This document shows positions 7,667-15,912 of a stretch of DNA of 33,609 nucleotides, in pieces (the first letter of the stretch is position 1; each line of letters starts with the position of its first letter). A model generated the notes under the pieces. It saw nothing but the letters and a program-made list of their open reading frames with translations, did no database searches and was not told the DNA's origin. The stretch spans positions 1 to 33,609 of the forward strand of contig JAGWND010000009.1 of assembly GCA_028873075.1 (NCBI GenBank). The letters run 5' to 3'. The translations under genes were made by a program, and so were the position numbers. Origin of the DNA: Bacteroidota bacterium (GTDB lineage: Bacteria; Bacteroidota; Ignavibacteria; UBA10030; UBA8401).

Positions 7667-8698
7667 TTAACTTTTTCGCTTTGAAGTTTTCTTTCCCTTC
7701 GGAAAAGCTTTCTTCACACGCGCGGGCTTCTTTGAAGACTTCCTCACTGCAGTTTTTCCGTGCCGCCTTTGGCGCCATGTCCCATTTCGCGATTTTTTCG
7801 CCAGTAAGAGCTTCATCGTCTCGCCGATCAATGCCGGGTTGTCGCACACGATGATTCCCGCATTTGCCATCGCTTCCATTTTTTCCGCCGCCGTGCCTTT
7901 GCCGCCGGCAATGATCGCGCCGGCATGTCCCATGCGCCGCCCCGGAGGCGCGGTGCGTCCTGCAATGAAACCGACAACCGGTTTCTTGACATGATTCTTG
8001 ATGAACTCGGCGGCTTCCTCCTCCGCAGTCCCGCCGATCTCGCCGATCATAATGATCGCGTCGGTCCCGTCATCGTCGTTGAACAGCCGAATCGCATCAA
8101 TGAAGCGCGTGCCGACCACCGGATCGCCGCCGATGCCGATGCATGTCGACTGGCCGATGCCGCGCTCCGTCAATTGCCACACGGCCTCGTACGTCAGTGT
8201 TCCGCTGCGGGAGATAACACCGACACGCCCCGGCTTGTGGATGAATCCCGGCATGATACCGACTTTACATTCTCCCGGCGTGATAATGCCCGGACAATTC
8301 GGTCCGATCAACCGAACCCCGCTGTGGCGTGACCTCACATCATCATAGACCGCAAGCATATCTTTCGTCGGAATACCTTCAGTGATACACACGACAAGCC
8401 GAATGCCCGTGTCCGCCGCTTCCATCACCGCATCGGCAGCAAATGCCGCAGGCACGAAAATGACCGACGTGTCGGCGCCTTCGGCTGCGACAGCGTCGCT
8501 CACCGTGTTGAACACCGGCACCGCACGTTCAAACTGATCTTTCTCGTTTCCTTTGTAGAGCGTTCCGCCTTTCCCCGGCGTCACGCCGGCGACGACATTC
8601 GTTCCGTACAGAAGCATCTGCGACGTGTGAAAAGTTCCCTCGCCACCGGTAATTCCCTGCACAACAATTCGTGACTTCTTATTGACTAAAATACTCAT
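7667..8698 (-). CDS. sucD: Succinyl-CoA synthetase alpha subunit with a basic C-terminal extension
   Basis: The protein (343 aa) has the CoA-binding Rossmann domain with VQGITGGEG near residues 13-21, GPNCPGII near 132-139, and the ligase domain with [16 protein letters not shown], where H258 is the phosphorylated active-site His. It converts succinyl-CoA to succinate with NTP formation in the TCA cycle, together with SucC, which is not in this window. Family members normally end near residue 295-300 (here ETMKLLLA). This one continues for about 43 residues, nearly half of them Lys or Arg (for example [20 protein letters not shown]). The tail is not part of the known fold. Confidence 0.95.
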   Translation of the reverse strand: MSILVNKKSRIVVQGITGGEGTFHTSQMLLYGTNVVAGVTPGKGGTLYKGNEKDQFERAVPVFNTVSDAVAAEGADTSVIFVPAAFAADAVMEAADTGIRLVVCITEGIPTKDMLAVYDDVRSRHSGVRLIGPNCPGIITPGECKVGIMPGFIHKPGRVGVISRSGTLTYEAVWQLTERGIGQSTCIGIGGDPVVGTRFIDAIRLFNDDDGTDAIIMIGEIGGTAEEEAAEFIKNHVKKPVVGFIAGRTAPPGRRMGHAGAIIAGGKGTAAEKMEAMANAGIIVCDNPALIGETMKLLLAKKSRNGTWRQRRHGKTAVRKSSKKPARVKKAFPKGKKTSKRKS

Positions 8699-8729
8699 GA
8701 CAATTTTTTCGATTAATGAATGAAAAGGT

Positions 8730-8850
8730 GATTCAGGTTTTAAGATTCAGGGTTCAAGATTTAAGTTTCAAGTTCCGTGGTTCGAAATGTAAGGTTCAGG
8801 AGTTCAAGGCTTCAAGTTTTTAACTTAACGTTTTGACATTGAACTTTCAA
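8730..8850. repeat. Degenerate GGTTCAGG/TTCAAG tract between sucD and gatA
   Basis: This stretch is built of TTCAAG, GGTTCA and AAGTTTCAAG words with little else, and continues as low-complexity text to about 8900. No reading frame is credible on either strand. It resembles the tracts at 6955-7020 and 19945-20030. Confidence 0.5.
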
Positions 8851-8927
8851 CTATTGATCTCTGACTTCTGATTTCCGGCCTCCGGCTTTCCTCAAATCTC
8901 ACAGCACGAACCTCGAAACATTTTCAA

Positions 8928-10355
8928 CTACGCCGCTTCCAGAAAATCCGCAACCCGCAACAGCGTTTCCTCGTCAAAATGCTTTCCTAAAATCTGCATG
9001 CCGACCGGCAGTCCTTGATGATCTTTTCCCGCGGGAACGCTGATACCGGGAATGCCGGCAAGGTTCGCCGAGACAGTGTATATATCGTTCAAGTACATTT
9101 GAAGCGGATCTTCCAACTTCTCTCCTAACCTGAATGCAGTCGTCGGGGAAATCGGCGTGATGAGGCAATCCGCTTTTTTGAACGCATCGAGAAAATCGTT
9201 TTGAATCAAGCGCCGGACTTTTTGCGCTTTGCGGTAATACGCGTCATAATATCCGGCAGAAAGAACATACGTGCCTAACATGATGCGGCGTTTTACTTCG
9301 GTGCCGAATCCTTCGCTCCTCGACTTTGTGTACATCTCGGACAGATCGCGCGCTCCCTGTGCGCGGTACCCGTAGCGCGCGCCGTCGTACCGCGCGAGAT
9401 TCGATGATGCTTCTGCTGTCGCAAGAATGTAATACGTTGCAATCGTATATTCGGAATGAGGAAGAGAGACTTCCACCACTTCGGCGCCGGACGATTTCAA
9501 GCGATGTATTTGTTTTTCAATCGCTGAACGGATTTCCGAATTCAGGGCATCGGTGAAATATTCTTTAGGAATGCCGATTTTTAATCCGCGAACATTGCGG
9601 TTCATTGCACCGAGATACCCCGGCACAGGGACATTTGCCGAAGTCGAATCGCGTTCATCGTATCCGGCAATCACTTGAAGAACGTGCGCAACATCGCGCG
9701 CGGAATTTGCGAACGGTCCGATTTGATCGAACGACGATGCGAACGCGACAAGCCCGTAGCGCGACACGCGCCCGTACGTCGGCTTCAAACCGAACATGCC
9801 GCACAATCCTGCAGGCTGGCGAATCGAGCCGCCGGTATCGGAACCGAGCGCTGTCGTCGACATTCCAGCCGCAACAGCAACACACGAGCCGCCGCTCGAA
9901 CCGCCGGGCACGCGCGTTTCATCAAGGGGGTGTTTGACCGGACCAAAGGCGGAATTTTCGTTCGAGGACCCCATCGCAAACTCATCCATGTTCGTCTTAC
10001 CGATGATCACCGCATCGGCGGCGCGCAAGCGCTCGATGACGGTTGCATCGTAAATCGCTTCGTACTTTTCCAGCATCTTCGACGCACACGTTGTCCGTTT
10101 TCCCTTCATGCACAGCACGTCTTTGACGGCAACCACCATCCCAGCCAAAGGACCGGCGGTGCCCCTCTTGATTTTTTGATCAACGCGATGCGCTTCTTCA
10201 AGCGCTTCATTTTCAAAAACGGAAAGAAAAGCGTTTAGCGCGCTTCGCTGATGAATGACGGTAAGATAGTGCTCGGTGCGTTCAACACACGATTCCTTTC
10301 CTGCAGCGAGCCGTAGCCGGTACGAATCAAAAGCGGGTGTGTTCACGAAACTCAA
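8928..10355 (-). CDS. gatA: Aspartyl/glutamyl-tRNA(Asn/Gln) amidotransferase subunit A
   Basis: This 475-aa amidase-signature protein carries the Ser-Ser-Lys triad: K78 in VAVKD, S153 in GGSSGGS and S177 in [12 protein letters not shown]. The numbering is within one of well-studied GatA proteins. GatA releases ammonia from glutamine, and GatB uses it to amidate mischarged tRNA. GatB and GatC are not here, so the operon is split. The start is TTG at 10355 and overlaps the stop of the preceding tatA-like gene (TTGA). No other start lies near the expected N-terminus, so the overlap supports the TTG and suggests translational coupling. Confidence 0.96.
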   Translation of the reverse strand: MSFVNTPAFDSYRLRLAAGKESCVERTEHYLTVIHQRSALNAFLSVFENEALEEAHRVDQKIKRGTAGPLAGMVVAVKDVLCMKGKRTTCASKMLEKYEAIYDATVIERLRAADAVIIGKTNMDEFAMGSSNENSAFGPVKHPLDETRVPGGSSGGSCVAVAAGMSTTALGSDTGGSIRQPAGLCGMFGLKPTYGRVSRYGLVAFASSFDQIGPFANSARDVAHVLQVIAGYDERDSTSANVPVPGYLGAMNRNVRGLKIGIPKEYFTDALNSEIRSAIEKQIHRLKSSGAEVVEVSLPHSEYTIATYYILATAEASSNLARYDGARYGYRAQGARDLSEMYTKSRSEGFGTEVKRRIMLGTYVLSAGYYDAYYRKAQKVRRLIQNDFLDAFKKADCLITPISPTTAFRLGEKLEDPLQMYLNDIYTVSANLAGIPGISVPAGKDHQGLPVGMQILGKHFDEETLLRVADFLEAA

Positions 10356-10666
10356 TGTTGTGTGCGAGTCTGCTCCGAAGGGGTTTTCAATGTGTCGTCG
10401 TAAATTTTTTGTTCCGAGTGCAATGCTTCAGGAGGCTTTTCGGATCCGGAAGCTTTCTCCGAAAGGAGTCCTTTGGACGATTGCGGCGGTTCCGGTGTAA
10501 CAACCGGTTTTGTCAGCTCGCTTTCCACGTCGCGCATCGCGCGCTTAAATTCGGCAATGCCTTTCCCCAAGCCGCGCGCCAAATCGGGAATTTTCTTCGG
10601 TCCAAAAAAAATAATGATGACGAGCAGGATAAGCGTCAGCTCGCCCACACCGATATTCTCAAACAT
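10352..10666 (-). CDS. tatA: TatA/TatB-like twin-arginine translocation protein, long form
   Basis: The 104-aa protein begins [30 protein letters not shown], giving the single N-terminal membrane helix, the FGPKKIP hinge and the amphipathic helix ([17 protein letters not shown]) that define TatA/B. A Pro/Ser-rich hydrophilic tail follows. The open frame extends 34 codons upstream, but homologues start at the Met encoded at 10666, so I use that. It works at the inner membrane in export of folded proteins, with TatC, which is not in this window. Its end overlaps gatA. A shorter paralogue lies about 200 bases upstream. Confidence 0.92.
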   Translation of the reverse strand: MFENIGVGELTLILLVIIIFFGPKKIPDLARGLGKGIAEFKRAMRDVESELTKPVVTPEPPQSSKGLLSEKASGSEKPPEALHSEQKIYDDTLKTPSEQTRTQH

Positions 10667-10732
10667 CTCTGTTACTCTTTCTCTTTCTGATAGAAATTTA
10701 TTTACTGTATTACGCCGCGCAAGAAGAACATC

Positions 10733-10862
10733 ATTCCCGAATGCGTTTGTCGGGAATTCAATTACCAATCAGTCCAAAAAAAATTGGATCCCCGCTTTCG
10801 CGGGAATGACGCAGCGTTGGTTTCGATTGTCAATCCCGATAAAGCCGGGACATGTAACATCA
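10733..10862. repeat. Intergenic hairpins and REP-like palindrome between the two tatA-like genes
   Basis: ATTCCCGA (10733-10740) pairs with TCGGGAAT (10750-10757). CCCGCTTTCGCGGG at 10791-10804 is a second hairpin flanked by GGAT and AATGAC, and AATCCCG...CGGGA at about 10832-10850 is a third. The middle one is the same palindrome family as 18335-18354 (GTCATTCCCGCGAAAGCGGG in the other orientation), a motif found between genes in many bacteria. Confidence 0.65.
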
Positions 10863-10867
10863 GCGGT

Positions 10868-11050
10868 TTATTTTTTTTCTTCAGATTTTTTTGAATCATC
10901 TTCTACCACATCCTGCGCATCTTTCATCGCTTTGCGAAACTCCTTCACGCCGGTACCTAAGCCTTTGGCAAGATCGGGGATTTTTTTTGCGCCGAACAGC
11001 ACAAGGATGACCAAGAAGATCAAGATCAGTTCAGGAGCGCCGAGATTCAT
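10868..11050 (-). CDS. tatA: TatA twin-arginine translocase protein, short form
   Basis: This 60-aa protein is a minimal TatA: a membrane helix ([12 protein letters not shown]), the hinge [12 protein letters not shown] and the amphipathic helix ([14 protein letters not shown]), then a charged tail [10 protein letters not shown]. It starts at ATG 11050 with AAAGGA about eight bases upstream. TatA oligomers are thought to form the passage for folded substrates recruited by TatBC. Having two TatA/B-like genes in series is common in FCB bacteria. By length this one is the likelier true TatA. Confidence 0.95.
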   Translation of the reverse strand: MNLGAPELILIFLVILVLFGAKKIPDLAKGLGTGVKEFRKAMKDAQDVVEDDSKKSEEKK

Positions 11051-11110
11051 AGAATTTTTCCTTTCTCGAAAGTTACATAAACAAAACTTCCGCAGGCATA
11101 AGGTCTGCGG

Positions 11111-11821
11111 CTACGCCAATACAACAGAATGAATTAACGATGCAAAAATTTTCCTGCCGTCGGCTGAGCCAAGCTCCGGTTCCGACGCTCGCTCCGGATG
11201 CGGCATCATACCCATCACGTTTCCTTCGGCATTCACAATACCCGCTATGTTGTGAAGCGATCCGTTCGGATTCGCTTCATCGCCAATGCTGCCATCCGGT
11301 TCACAGTAACGAAACACAACCTGATTGGTGTCTTCCAACGATTTTACAACATCGTCGCCGGCGAAATAATTTCCTTCGCCGTGCGCAACTGGGATTTTCA
11401 GCACATCGCCTTTTTGACATTCGGATGTGAAGCGTGTTGAAGTGTTTTCAACTCTCAGATGCACGAACTTGCAGACGAAACGAAGCGAGAGGTTCCGCAG
11501 CATCACGCCCGGAAGCAAGCCGGCTTCCAGCAAAATTTGAAATCCGTTGCAAATCCCGAGGACCGTTCCGCCGTTGTTCGCAAAACGAACGACCTCCTGC
11601 ATCACCGGCGAGAAACGCGCAATGGCACCTGTGCGCAAATAATCGCCGTATGAAAATCCGCCGGGGAGAATGATCACATCTGCACCCCGAAGATCCGTTT
11701 CTTTGTGCCAGATAAATTCCGCATCCTGGTTCAAAACATGCTTCACAACATGATACGCATCGTGGTCACAGTTCGAACCGGGAAAAACGACAACGCCGAA
11801 TTTTATTGTTGAGAGTGACAT
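11111..11821 (-). CDS. purQ: Phosphoribosylformylglycinamidine synthase, glutaminase subunit
   Basis: This 236-aa class I glutamine amidotransferase starts [15 protein letters not shown], the PurQ signature. Its triad is visible: C91 in GICNGFQ, H208 and E210 in MPHPE. It supplies ammonia to PurL in the fourth step of purine synthesis. The start ATG at 11821 overlaps the stop of purS (TAATG), which fixes the start, although the frame is open for 22 codons more. PurL is not adjacent. The order purS-purQ is the normal small-subunit operon. Confidence 0.96.
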   Translation of the reverse strand: MSLSTIKFGVVVFPGSNCDHDAYHVVKHVLNQDAEFIWHKETDLRGADVIILPGGFSYGDYLRTGAIARFSPVMQEVVRFANNGGTVLGICNGFQILLEAGLLPGVMLRNLSLRFVCKFVHLRVENTSTRFTSECQKGDVLKIPVAHGEGNYFAGDDVVKSLEDTNQVVFRYCEPDGSIGDEANPNGSLHNIAGIVNAEGNVMGMMPHPERASEPELGSADGRKIFASLIHSVVLA

Positions 11822-12072
11822 TACGTTCGCTCTTCCACTGTAAACAGATAATCTTCCATCACCGGATTCGCGAAAAGTTTTTTGCACGCCTCTTCGGTGA
11901 CACGCTCAGCTTCCTGCTTCGTTGCAGCATCAATATCAAGTTCAATGTGCTTGCCCATTCTCACATTATGCACGGATGCCGAACCGAGCGAATGAATGGC
12001 ATGCTCAACCGCCTTCCCTTGCGGATCGAGAATGGAGGGACGAAGGATGACGGTAATTTTAGAATGAAACAT
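11821..12072 (-). CDS. purS: Phosphoribosylformylglycinamidine synthase subunit PurS
   Basis: This 83-aa protein has the PurS pattern: an N-terminal strand ([16 protein letters not shown]), then [10 protein letters not shown], then [11 protein letters not shown] and a C-terminal FTVEE. PurS bridges PurQ and PurL in the multi-subunit FGAM synthase. ATG 12072 is chosen because homologues start here and CGGAG lies about seven bases upstream. The longer open frame adds 12 residues with no family similarity. Its stop overlaps the purQ start. The pssA stop lies 33 bases upstream of this start. Confidence 0.95.
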   Translation of the reverse strand: MFHSKITVILRPSILDPQGKAVEHAIHSLGSASVHNVRMGKHIELDIDAATKQEAERVTEEACKKLFANPVMEDYLFTVEERT

Positions 12073-12104
12073 AAACGCTCCGTTCCGACAACAGCGCAGA
12101 AAGA

Positions 12105-12875
12105 TCAAACATCATAACTCGTTACTTCTTCAACATCCGTTTCTTCGACTTTTACATCGACCCTGCCTAACATTTTCCGCGCGCTGTGGTACACCCACCG
12201 CATAATTCCCGAAAGAATAAAAAAGACAAAAATGAAAAACAGCGCACGCATCCGCGTCACAACGAGAAGCACGAGTGCAGCCGTCGCGAGAATGATCCTC
12301 CACGGATGGCGCTTCCATCCCTTTCGAGAAAACTTCGGTAACGTATCGTACTTTATCTTGCTTACCATTAACAGCGAAACAACAACGATCAGCGGCGCGA
12401 ACGCATCGCCAGCCAAACCGCGCAGCCCGAACACTTCATCCTGATACGTCAGCACAAAGGCTACGATGGTGATGGCGCTCGAAGGAATCGGCAAACCGGA
12501 GAAATATTCTTTATCGTAGCCGATGAGCTGCACATTAAACCGCGCCAACCGGATGCCGCCTAAAATCAACGGCAGCGAGCTGATCAACATTCCGATGCCT
12601 TCGTAGTGAAAGAGGTACAGCTTGTACGACAAAAAAGCGGGCGCCGCTCCGAACGAGATCACATCGGAAAGAGAATCAATCTCCACCCCGAAGTCGCTCG
12701 ACGATTTTGTTATCCGCGCCATCACGCCGTCAAGCGAATCGAAAATTCCTGCCAGCACAATAAACCACGCCGCAACGTCAAACTGCCCTTCACTGGAATG
12801 AATCAGCGAGACAAACCCGCAGAACATATTCAACACCGTGAAGAGGCTCGGTACGACCGCCCGTGTTATTTTCAT
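12105..12875 (-). CDS. pssA: CDP-diacylglycerol-serine O-phosphatidyltransferase
   Basis: The 256-aa integral membrane protein has the CDP-alcohol phosphotransferase motif DG-x2-AR-x8-G-x3-D-x3-D at residues 49-71 (DGVMAR, then GVEIDSLSD). The N-terminus RAVVPSLFTVLNMFCGF is typical of the Gram-positive/FCB PssA type. It makes phosphatidylserine from CDP-diacylglycerol. ATG 12875 is preferred over an in-frame TTG one codon earlier. The upstream neighbour psd acts on its product, so the pair forms the phosphatidylethanolamine pathway and is probably one operon (26-base gap). Confidence 0.96.
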   Translation of the reverse strand: MKITRAVVPSLFTVLNMFCGFVSLIHSSEGQFDVAAWFIVLAGIFDSLDGVMARITKSSSDFGVEIDSLSDVISFGAAPAFLSYKLYLFHYEGIGMLISSLPLILGGIRLARFNVQLIGYDKEYFSGLPIPSSAITIVAFVLTYQDEVFGLRGLAGDAFAPLIVVVSLLMVSKIKYDTLPKFSRKGWKRHPWRIILATAALVLLVVTRMRALFFIFVFFILSGIMRWVYHSARKMLGRVDVKVEETDVEEVTSYDV

Positions 12876-12901
12876 CAAAAAACTTTTTTACTGTTCAACG
12901 T

Positions 12902-13567
12902 TTATGCAACTTTTTGCTCCGGTACTACGGCGAGCACGGTTTCCCCCGCGATCGTTTGCTCATTCATAGCTACTTTAATATCGGAATTTTTAGGAACAAA
13001 AACATCAACCCTCGAACCGAATTTTATCATTCCGAAACGGGCGCCTGCGGTTACGGGATCGCCGACCTTTGCCGTGCATACAATGCGACGTGCAAGAAAA
13101 CCGGCAATTTGTTTGAAAAAAACCTTGAATGTCCCCGCATCAATGCCGATGTGTGTTTGCTCGTTGTCGAGCGACGCTTTCTCCTCGAATGCCGCAAAAT
13201 ATTTCCCCTGCACATACCGGAAATAGGCAACTGTACCCCCGACGGGAATACGATTGACATGCACATTGATCGGCGACATGAAGATGCTGATTTGCACGGC
13301 ATCGCTTTTGAGAAAGTCGCTTTCGAGAACATTTTTAATTGCGACAATCGTACCATCTGCCGGAGAGAGAACGAGGTTATTTCCTTTCGGAATTTTGCGG
13401 TCGGGGTCGCGGAAGAAATTCAGCGCAAAAAGAAAAAGAACAAGGGCAACGGCGATAATGAGATGCCGTAGAAAAGGTTGTTCAATAAAAAAATACGAAC
13501 CAGCAATGACTGCAAGGCACATTACAGCAATTGTAAAAAAAACATCGTAACCGTATTTGGTAATCAA
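12902..13567 (-). CDS. psd: Phosphatidylserine decarboxylase, short (archaeal-type) proenzyme
   Basis: Two membrane helices are followed by FFRDPDR (51-57), SPADG (68-72), SPINVHVNR (98-106) and the self-cleavage site FGS at 183-185, where Ser becomes the pyruvoyl group. It converts phosphatidylserine made by PssA into phosphatidylethanolamine at the inner membrane. The frame is open to 13654, but that region covers the promoter -10. I choose TTG 13567 because GGAG lies eight bases upstream, the protein then starts MITKYGYDVF like relatives, and its length (221 aa) fits. ATG 13624 is the alternative start. Confidence 0.92.
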   Translation of the reverse strand: MITKYGYDVFFTIAVMCLAVIAGSYFFIEQPFLRHLIIAVALVLFLFALNFFRDPDRKIPKGNNLVLSPADGTIVAIKNVLESDFLKSDAVQISIFMSPINVHVNRIPVGGTVAYFRYVQGKYFAAFEEKASLDNEQTHIGIDAGTFKVFFKQIAGFLARRIVCTAKVGDPVTAGARFGMIKFGSRVDVFVPKNSDIKVAMNEQTIAGETVLAVVPEQKVA

Positions 13568-13593
13568 TCGCCGAACTCCATAATTTGCACTAG

Positions 13594-13625
13594 ATATGCG
13601 ACTCACCTTCAAGCTGAGTCGCATA
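13594..13625 (-). promoter_or_regulatory. Leader hairpin in front of psd
   Basis: ATATGCGACTCA (13594-13605) and TGAGTCGCATAT (13614-13625) are perfect 12-base inverted repeats with an 8-base loop. In the psd transcript this hairpin would form about ten bases from the predicted 5' end and end about 25 bases before the chosen start. It has no following U-tract in the direction of psd, so it is not a simple terminator. It could stabilise the mRNA or be a binding site for a dimeric protein. Confidence 0.65.
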
Positions 13626-13641
13626 TGGCTGGAACGGGAAA

Positions 13642-13670
13642 ATAATACCAACAAATTGAGGCAAAGTCAA
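13642..13670 (-). promoter_or_regulatory. Predicted sigma70-type promoter of psd-pssA
   Basis: On the minus strand TTGACT (13670-13665) and TATTAT (13647-13642) are separated by exactly 17 bases. The predicted start of transcription is near 13635, giving a leader of about 68 bases up to TTG 13567. Confidence 0.6.
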
Positions 13671-13683
13671 GAAAATGAAAAAG

Positions 13684-13712
13684 TTGCGTTTTTCTTGAAA
13701 AATTTTTATACT
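13684..13712 (+). promoter_or_regulatory. Predicted promoter of the structured RNA upstream of the Nif3-like gene
   Basis: TTGCGT (13684-13689) and TATACT (13707-13712) are 17 bases apart, pointing away from psd. Transcription would start near 13719, just before the structured region that ends in the terminator at 13862-13895. Confidence 0.5.
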
Positions 13713-13718
13713 GTCTTT

Positions 13719-13895
13719 ACACAACAAAGAAAGTTATTGGTAATATGAAGTTTCTGCGCCGACTTGAAGAGTCGAGAAATGTTTCGGGCTGCTCACGACA
13801 GAAAGCCACGAACACGCCCCAGCGCCTGTTGAAGCACATAACCAAGATCTTACAAGCAGCGAAAAAGTCCCGTGCAACCTACGGGACTTTTTTTT
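13719..13895 (+). ncRNA. Candidate structured RNA (sRNA or leader), unclassified
   Basis: Between the predicted promoter and a strong terminator the sequence can fold into several helices. TTGGT+TATG (13737-13747) pairs with CATA+ACCAA (13837-13845). Inside that lie the hairpin CGACT-TGAAG-AGTCG (13760-13774) and a helix of TGTTTCGGGC (13780-13789) with GCCACGAACA (13805-13814). The predicted length is about 175 nt. No reading frame fits. The size and terminator would suit a 6S-like or other small RNA. I do not recognise the consensus of a known riboswitch. The Nif3-like ATG follows the U-tract by 13 bases, so the RNA may also act as an attenuating leader for that gene. Confidence 0.5.
13862..13895 (+). 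terminator. Rho-independent terminator
   Basis: AAAAAGTCCCGT (13862-13873) pairs with ACGGGACTTTTT (13881-13892), with a 7-base loop and a run of T after the stem. It is the strongest intrinsic terminator in the window and lies immediately before the Nif3-like start codon. Confidence 0.85.
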
Positions 13896-13908
13896 GACGC
13901 GCGCAGCA

Positions 13909-15015
13909 ATGAAACTCTCTGAATTTCAACAGGTGCTAGATGAATGGGCGCCGCCGGCAGCGGCGTGGAAGAGTGACAACGTCGGGCTACAAGTCGGCTC
14001 GCGGAGCGCGGAGATCGTGAACATCCTCCTTGCACTCGATGTTACCATGGAAGTGGCGCGTGAAGCGGTGCAGCGAAGAGCGAACCTCATCGTCACGCAT
14101 CACCCTCTTCTCTTTCACCCGCTTCGTTCTTTGACACCGAACTCGCGCGCGGGCGAGATCGCGCTCTATTTGGCAGAACAGAAAATCAATCTCTTTGCCG
14201 CACATACAAATTTGGACAGTGTTCCCGGCGGAGTGAATTTTGTTTTAGCGGAGCTTTTCGGATTGAAAAATATCTCGATCCTCTCACCGCTTGAAGGGAG
14301 TATGGTGAAGGTCGTCGTGTTCGTTCCTAACGAGCATCTCGAGCGTGTCGCGGCGGCAATGCACGGCGCCGGTGCCGGAACATTCACGAAATATGAAGAA
14401 TGCAGTTTCCGTACCGAAGGCGTCGGCACGTTTCGCGGAACGCATGCGGCACATCCTTTCATCGGCGTCAAAGGAATCTTAGAGATCGTTCCCGAAACAA
14501 AATTAGAGATGATCGTTCCTTCGTGGAAGCTTTCCGGCGCGATCAGGGCAATGCTCAGTGCCCATCCGTACGAGGAGGCGGCATACGACATCATTCCTTT
14601 GAAAAATCGTCCTGCAGATGCCGGGCTTGGTGCAATCGGAAATTTGCCCGCCGCGATGTCGCGCGAAACGTTTCTTGCAATGGTGAAGAAAAAAACCGGC
14701 GCTGAGGTGTTGCGGTATTCGGGACACAGCGGCCGCATTCAGCGCGTGGCGGTGTGCGGCGGGGCAGGAAGCGAATTCATCGGCGACGCAGTTCAAGACG
14801 GCGCCGACGCTTTTGTTACCGCCGACGTGCAGTACCATACGTTTCAGGATGCCGAAAAAGACATCCTGTTAGTTGATGCAGGACATTTTGAAACAGAGAG
14901 CCATGTGCTTGCCGCCATCGAGAGCCGCTTGAAAAAGTTTCTGAAGGCGTCGAAACACCCTTCAAAAGTTTATCTAACAAAACGAAACACAAACCCCGTC
15001 TCATATTATTACTGA
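13909..15015 (+). CDS. Nif3-like dinuclear metal center protein (YqfO family)
   Basis: This 368-aa protein begins MKLSEFQQVLDEWAPP and then SDNVGLQVG, the Nif3 family N-terminus. Metal ligands are visible in THHPLLFHP near residues 63-71, AHTNLDS near 103 and the C-terminal VDAGHFETE. The length shows the long form, with the extra middle domain (PII-like) between two Nif3 halves. The family contains dinuclear metal enzymes, some with GTP cyclohydrolase-like similarity, but the role is unsettled. ATG 13909 has no Shine-Dalgarno and sits 13 bases after a terminator U-tract. Either readthrough or a missed promoter is needed for expression. The zinc-ribbon gene follows at 20 bases. Confidence 0.92.
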   Translation: MKLSEFQQVLDEWAPPAAAWKSDNVGLQVGSRSAEIVNILLALDVTMEVAREAVQRRANLIVTHHPLLFHPLRSLTPNSRAGEIALYLAEQKINLFAAHTNLDSVPGGVNFVLAELFGLKNISILSPLEGSMVKVVVFVPNEHLERVAAAMHGAGAGTFTKYEECSFRTEGVGTFRGTHAAHPFIGVKGILEIVPETKLEMIVPSWKLSGAIRAMLSAHPYEEAAYDIIPLKNRPADAGLGAIGNLPAAMSRETFLAMVKKKTGAEVLRYSGHSGRIQRVAVCGGAGSEFIGDAVQDGADAFVTADVQYHTFQDAEKDILLVDAGHFETESHVLAAIESRLKKFLKASKHPSKVYLTKRNTNPVSYYY

Positions 15016-15034
15016 AGCTGTAAAGGAGATGCCA

Positions 15035-15766
15035 TTGGAAGAAACACTGAAGTTGTTATATTCACTTCAAATTGTAGATTCAAAATTGGATGAGCTGGAA
15101 GAATTAAAAGGCGACTTGCCGGAAGTTGTGAAAGCAATGGAAAACGATGCGGCCCAAGTCAAAAATGCAATCAAAGAAAAAGAAGCAATCATCGCGTTAT
15201 CAGTGAAAACGAGGAACAAAGCCGATCTTGACATTCACGAGTTCAAAGAGAAGTTGGAAAAATATAAATCGCAACAATATTCCGTTCGCAACAACAAAGA
15301 ATACGATGCGCTGACAAAAGAAATAGATTTTGCTGAACAGTCCATCAAAGACCTGGAAGGGCAATTCAACGCGTCGGAAAAAACGATGGAGGTCGCGAAG
15401 AACGAGATTGCCGAATTGACACACACGTTAGAGGAAGCGGAAAAAAATCTCGCGGAACGCAAAGCAGAACTTGCAGAGGTTTCCAAAGAGACCGAAGACG
15501 AAGAGCTGAAACTGGCGCACCAACGCGATAAGATTAAAGCCCGTTTGCAAAAAGATATCGTGCCGCGGTATGAGCGCATCCGCAAAGCACGCGACGGCAA
15601 AGCTGTCGTTCCCGTCAGACGCAATTCCTGCGGCGGCTGTCACAACCGAATTCCGCCCCAGCGCATTCTCGAGCTTCGCGCCAACACAAAATTGTACATG
15701 TGCGAGCACTGCGGAAGAATTCTCGTATCGCAGGAAATCGCAGAGTCGGTCTCAGTAAATATATGA
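15035..15766 (+). CDS. Zinc-ribbon coiled-coil protein (COG1579 family)
   Basis: The 243-aa protein is a long antiparallel coiled coil of charged heptads (residues ~1-170) followed by a C4 zinc ribbon, with CGGCHNRIPPQ near 200 and MCEHCGRIL near 228. This is the COG1579/DUF164 architecture. Its function is not firmly known, though binding to nucleic acid or to other proteins has been proposed. The gene nearly always follows a Nif3-like gene in many bacteria, as it does here. I choose TTG 15035 because AAAGGAG ends six bases before it. The ATG at 15029 would directly abut that ribosome site. Confidence 0.9.
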   Translation: MEETLKLLYSLQIVDSKLDELEELKGDLPEVVKAMENDAAQVKNAIKEKEAIIALSVKTRNKADLDIHEFKEKLEKYKSQQYSVRNNKEYDALTKEIDFAEQSIKDLEGQFNASEKTMEVAKNEIAELTHTLEEAEKNLAERKAELAEVSKETEDEELKLAHQRDKIKARLQKDIVPRYERIRKARDGKAVVPVRRNSCGGCHNRIPPQRILELRANTKLYMCEHCGRILVSQEIAESVSVNI

Positions 15767-15912
15767 TACAGCTGTTGTTCCGGAGTTTTTCCGAAAGGAT
15801 CATTGTGGAAAACTCCAGAACCGGATTCTGTGCGGAAGGTAAACTCCCGTACAACGCATTGAAGATTTTTTTTAATTCATCATCTACTCACTTCCTGATG
15901 CATGCACGCGAA

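Noticed and set aside
9675-10238. 187-codon plus-strand frame
   Set aside because: It lies wholly opposite gatA, whose catalytic motifs are unmistakable. The plus frame is Arg-rich and without motifs.
12606-13226. 206-codon plus-strand frame across pssA and psd
   Set aside because: It is antisense to two genes with diagnostic motifs, and no family features are present.
13655-13893. 6S RNA as a firm call
   Set aside because: Size and terminator fit, but the foldable helices look branched rather than one long hairpin with a central bubble, so only a candidate RNA is reported.
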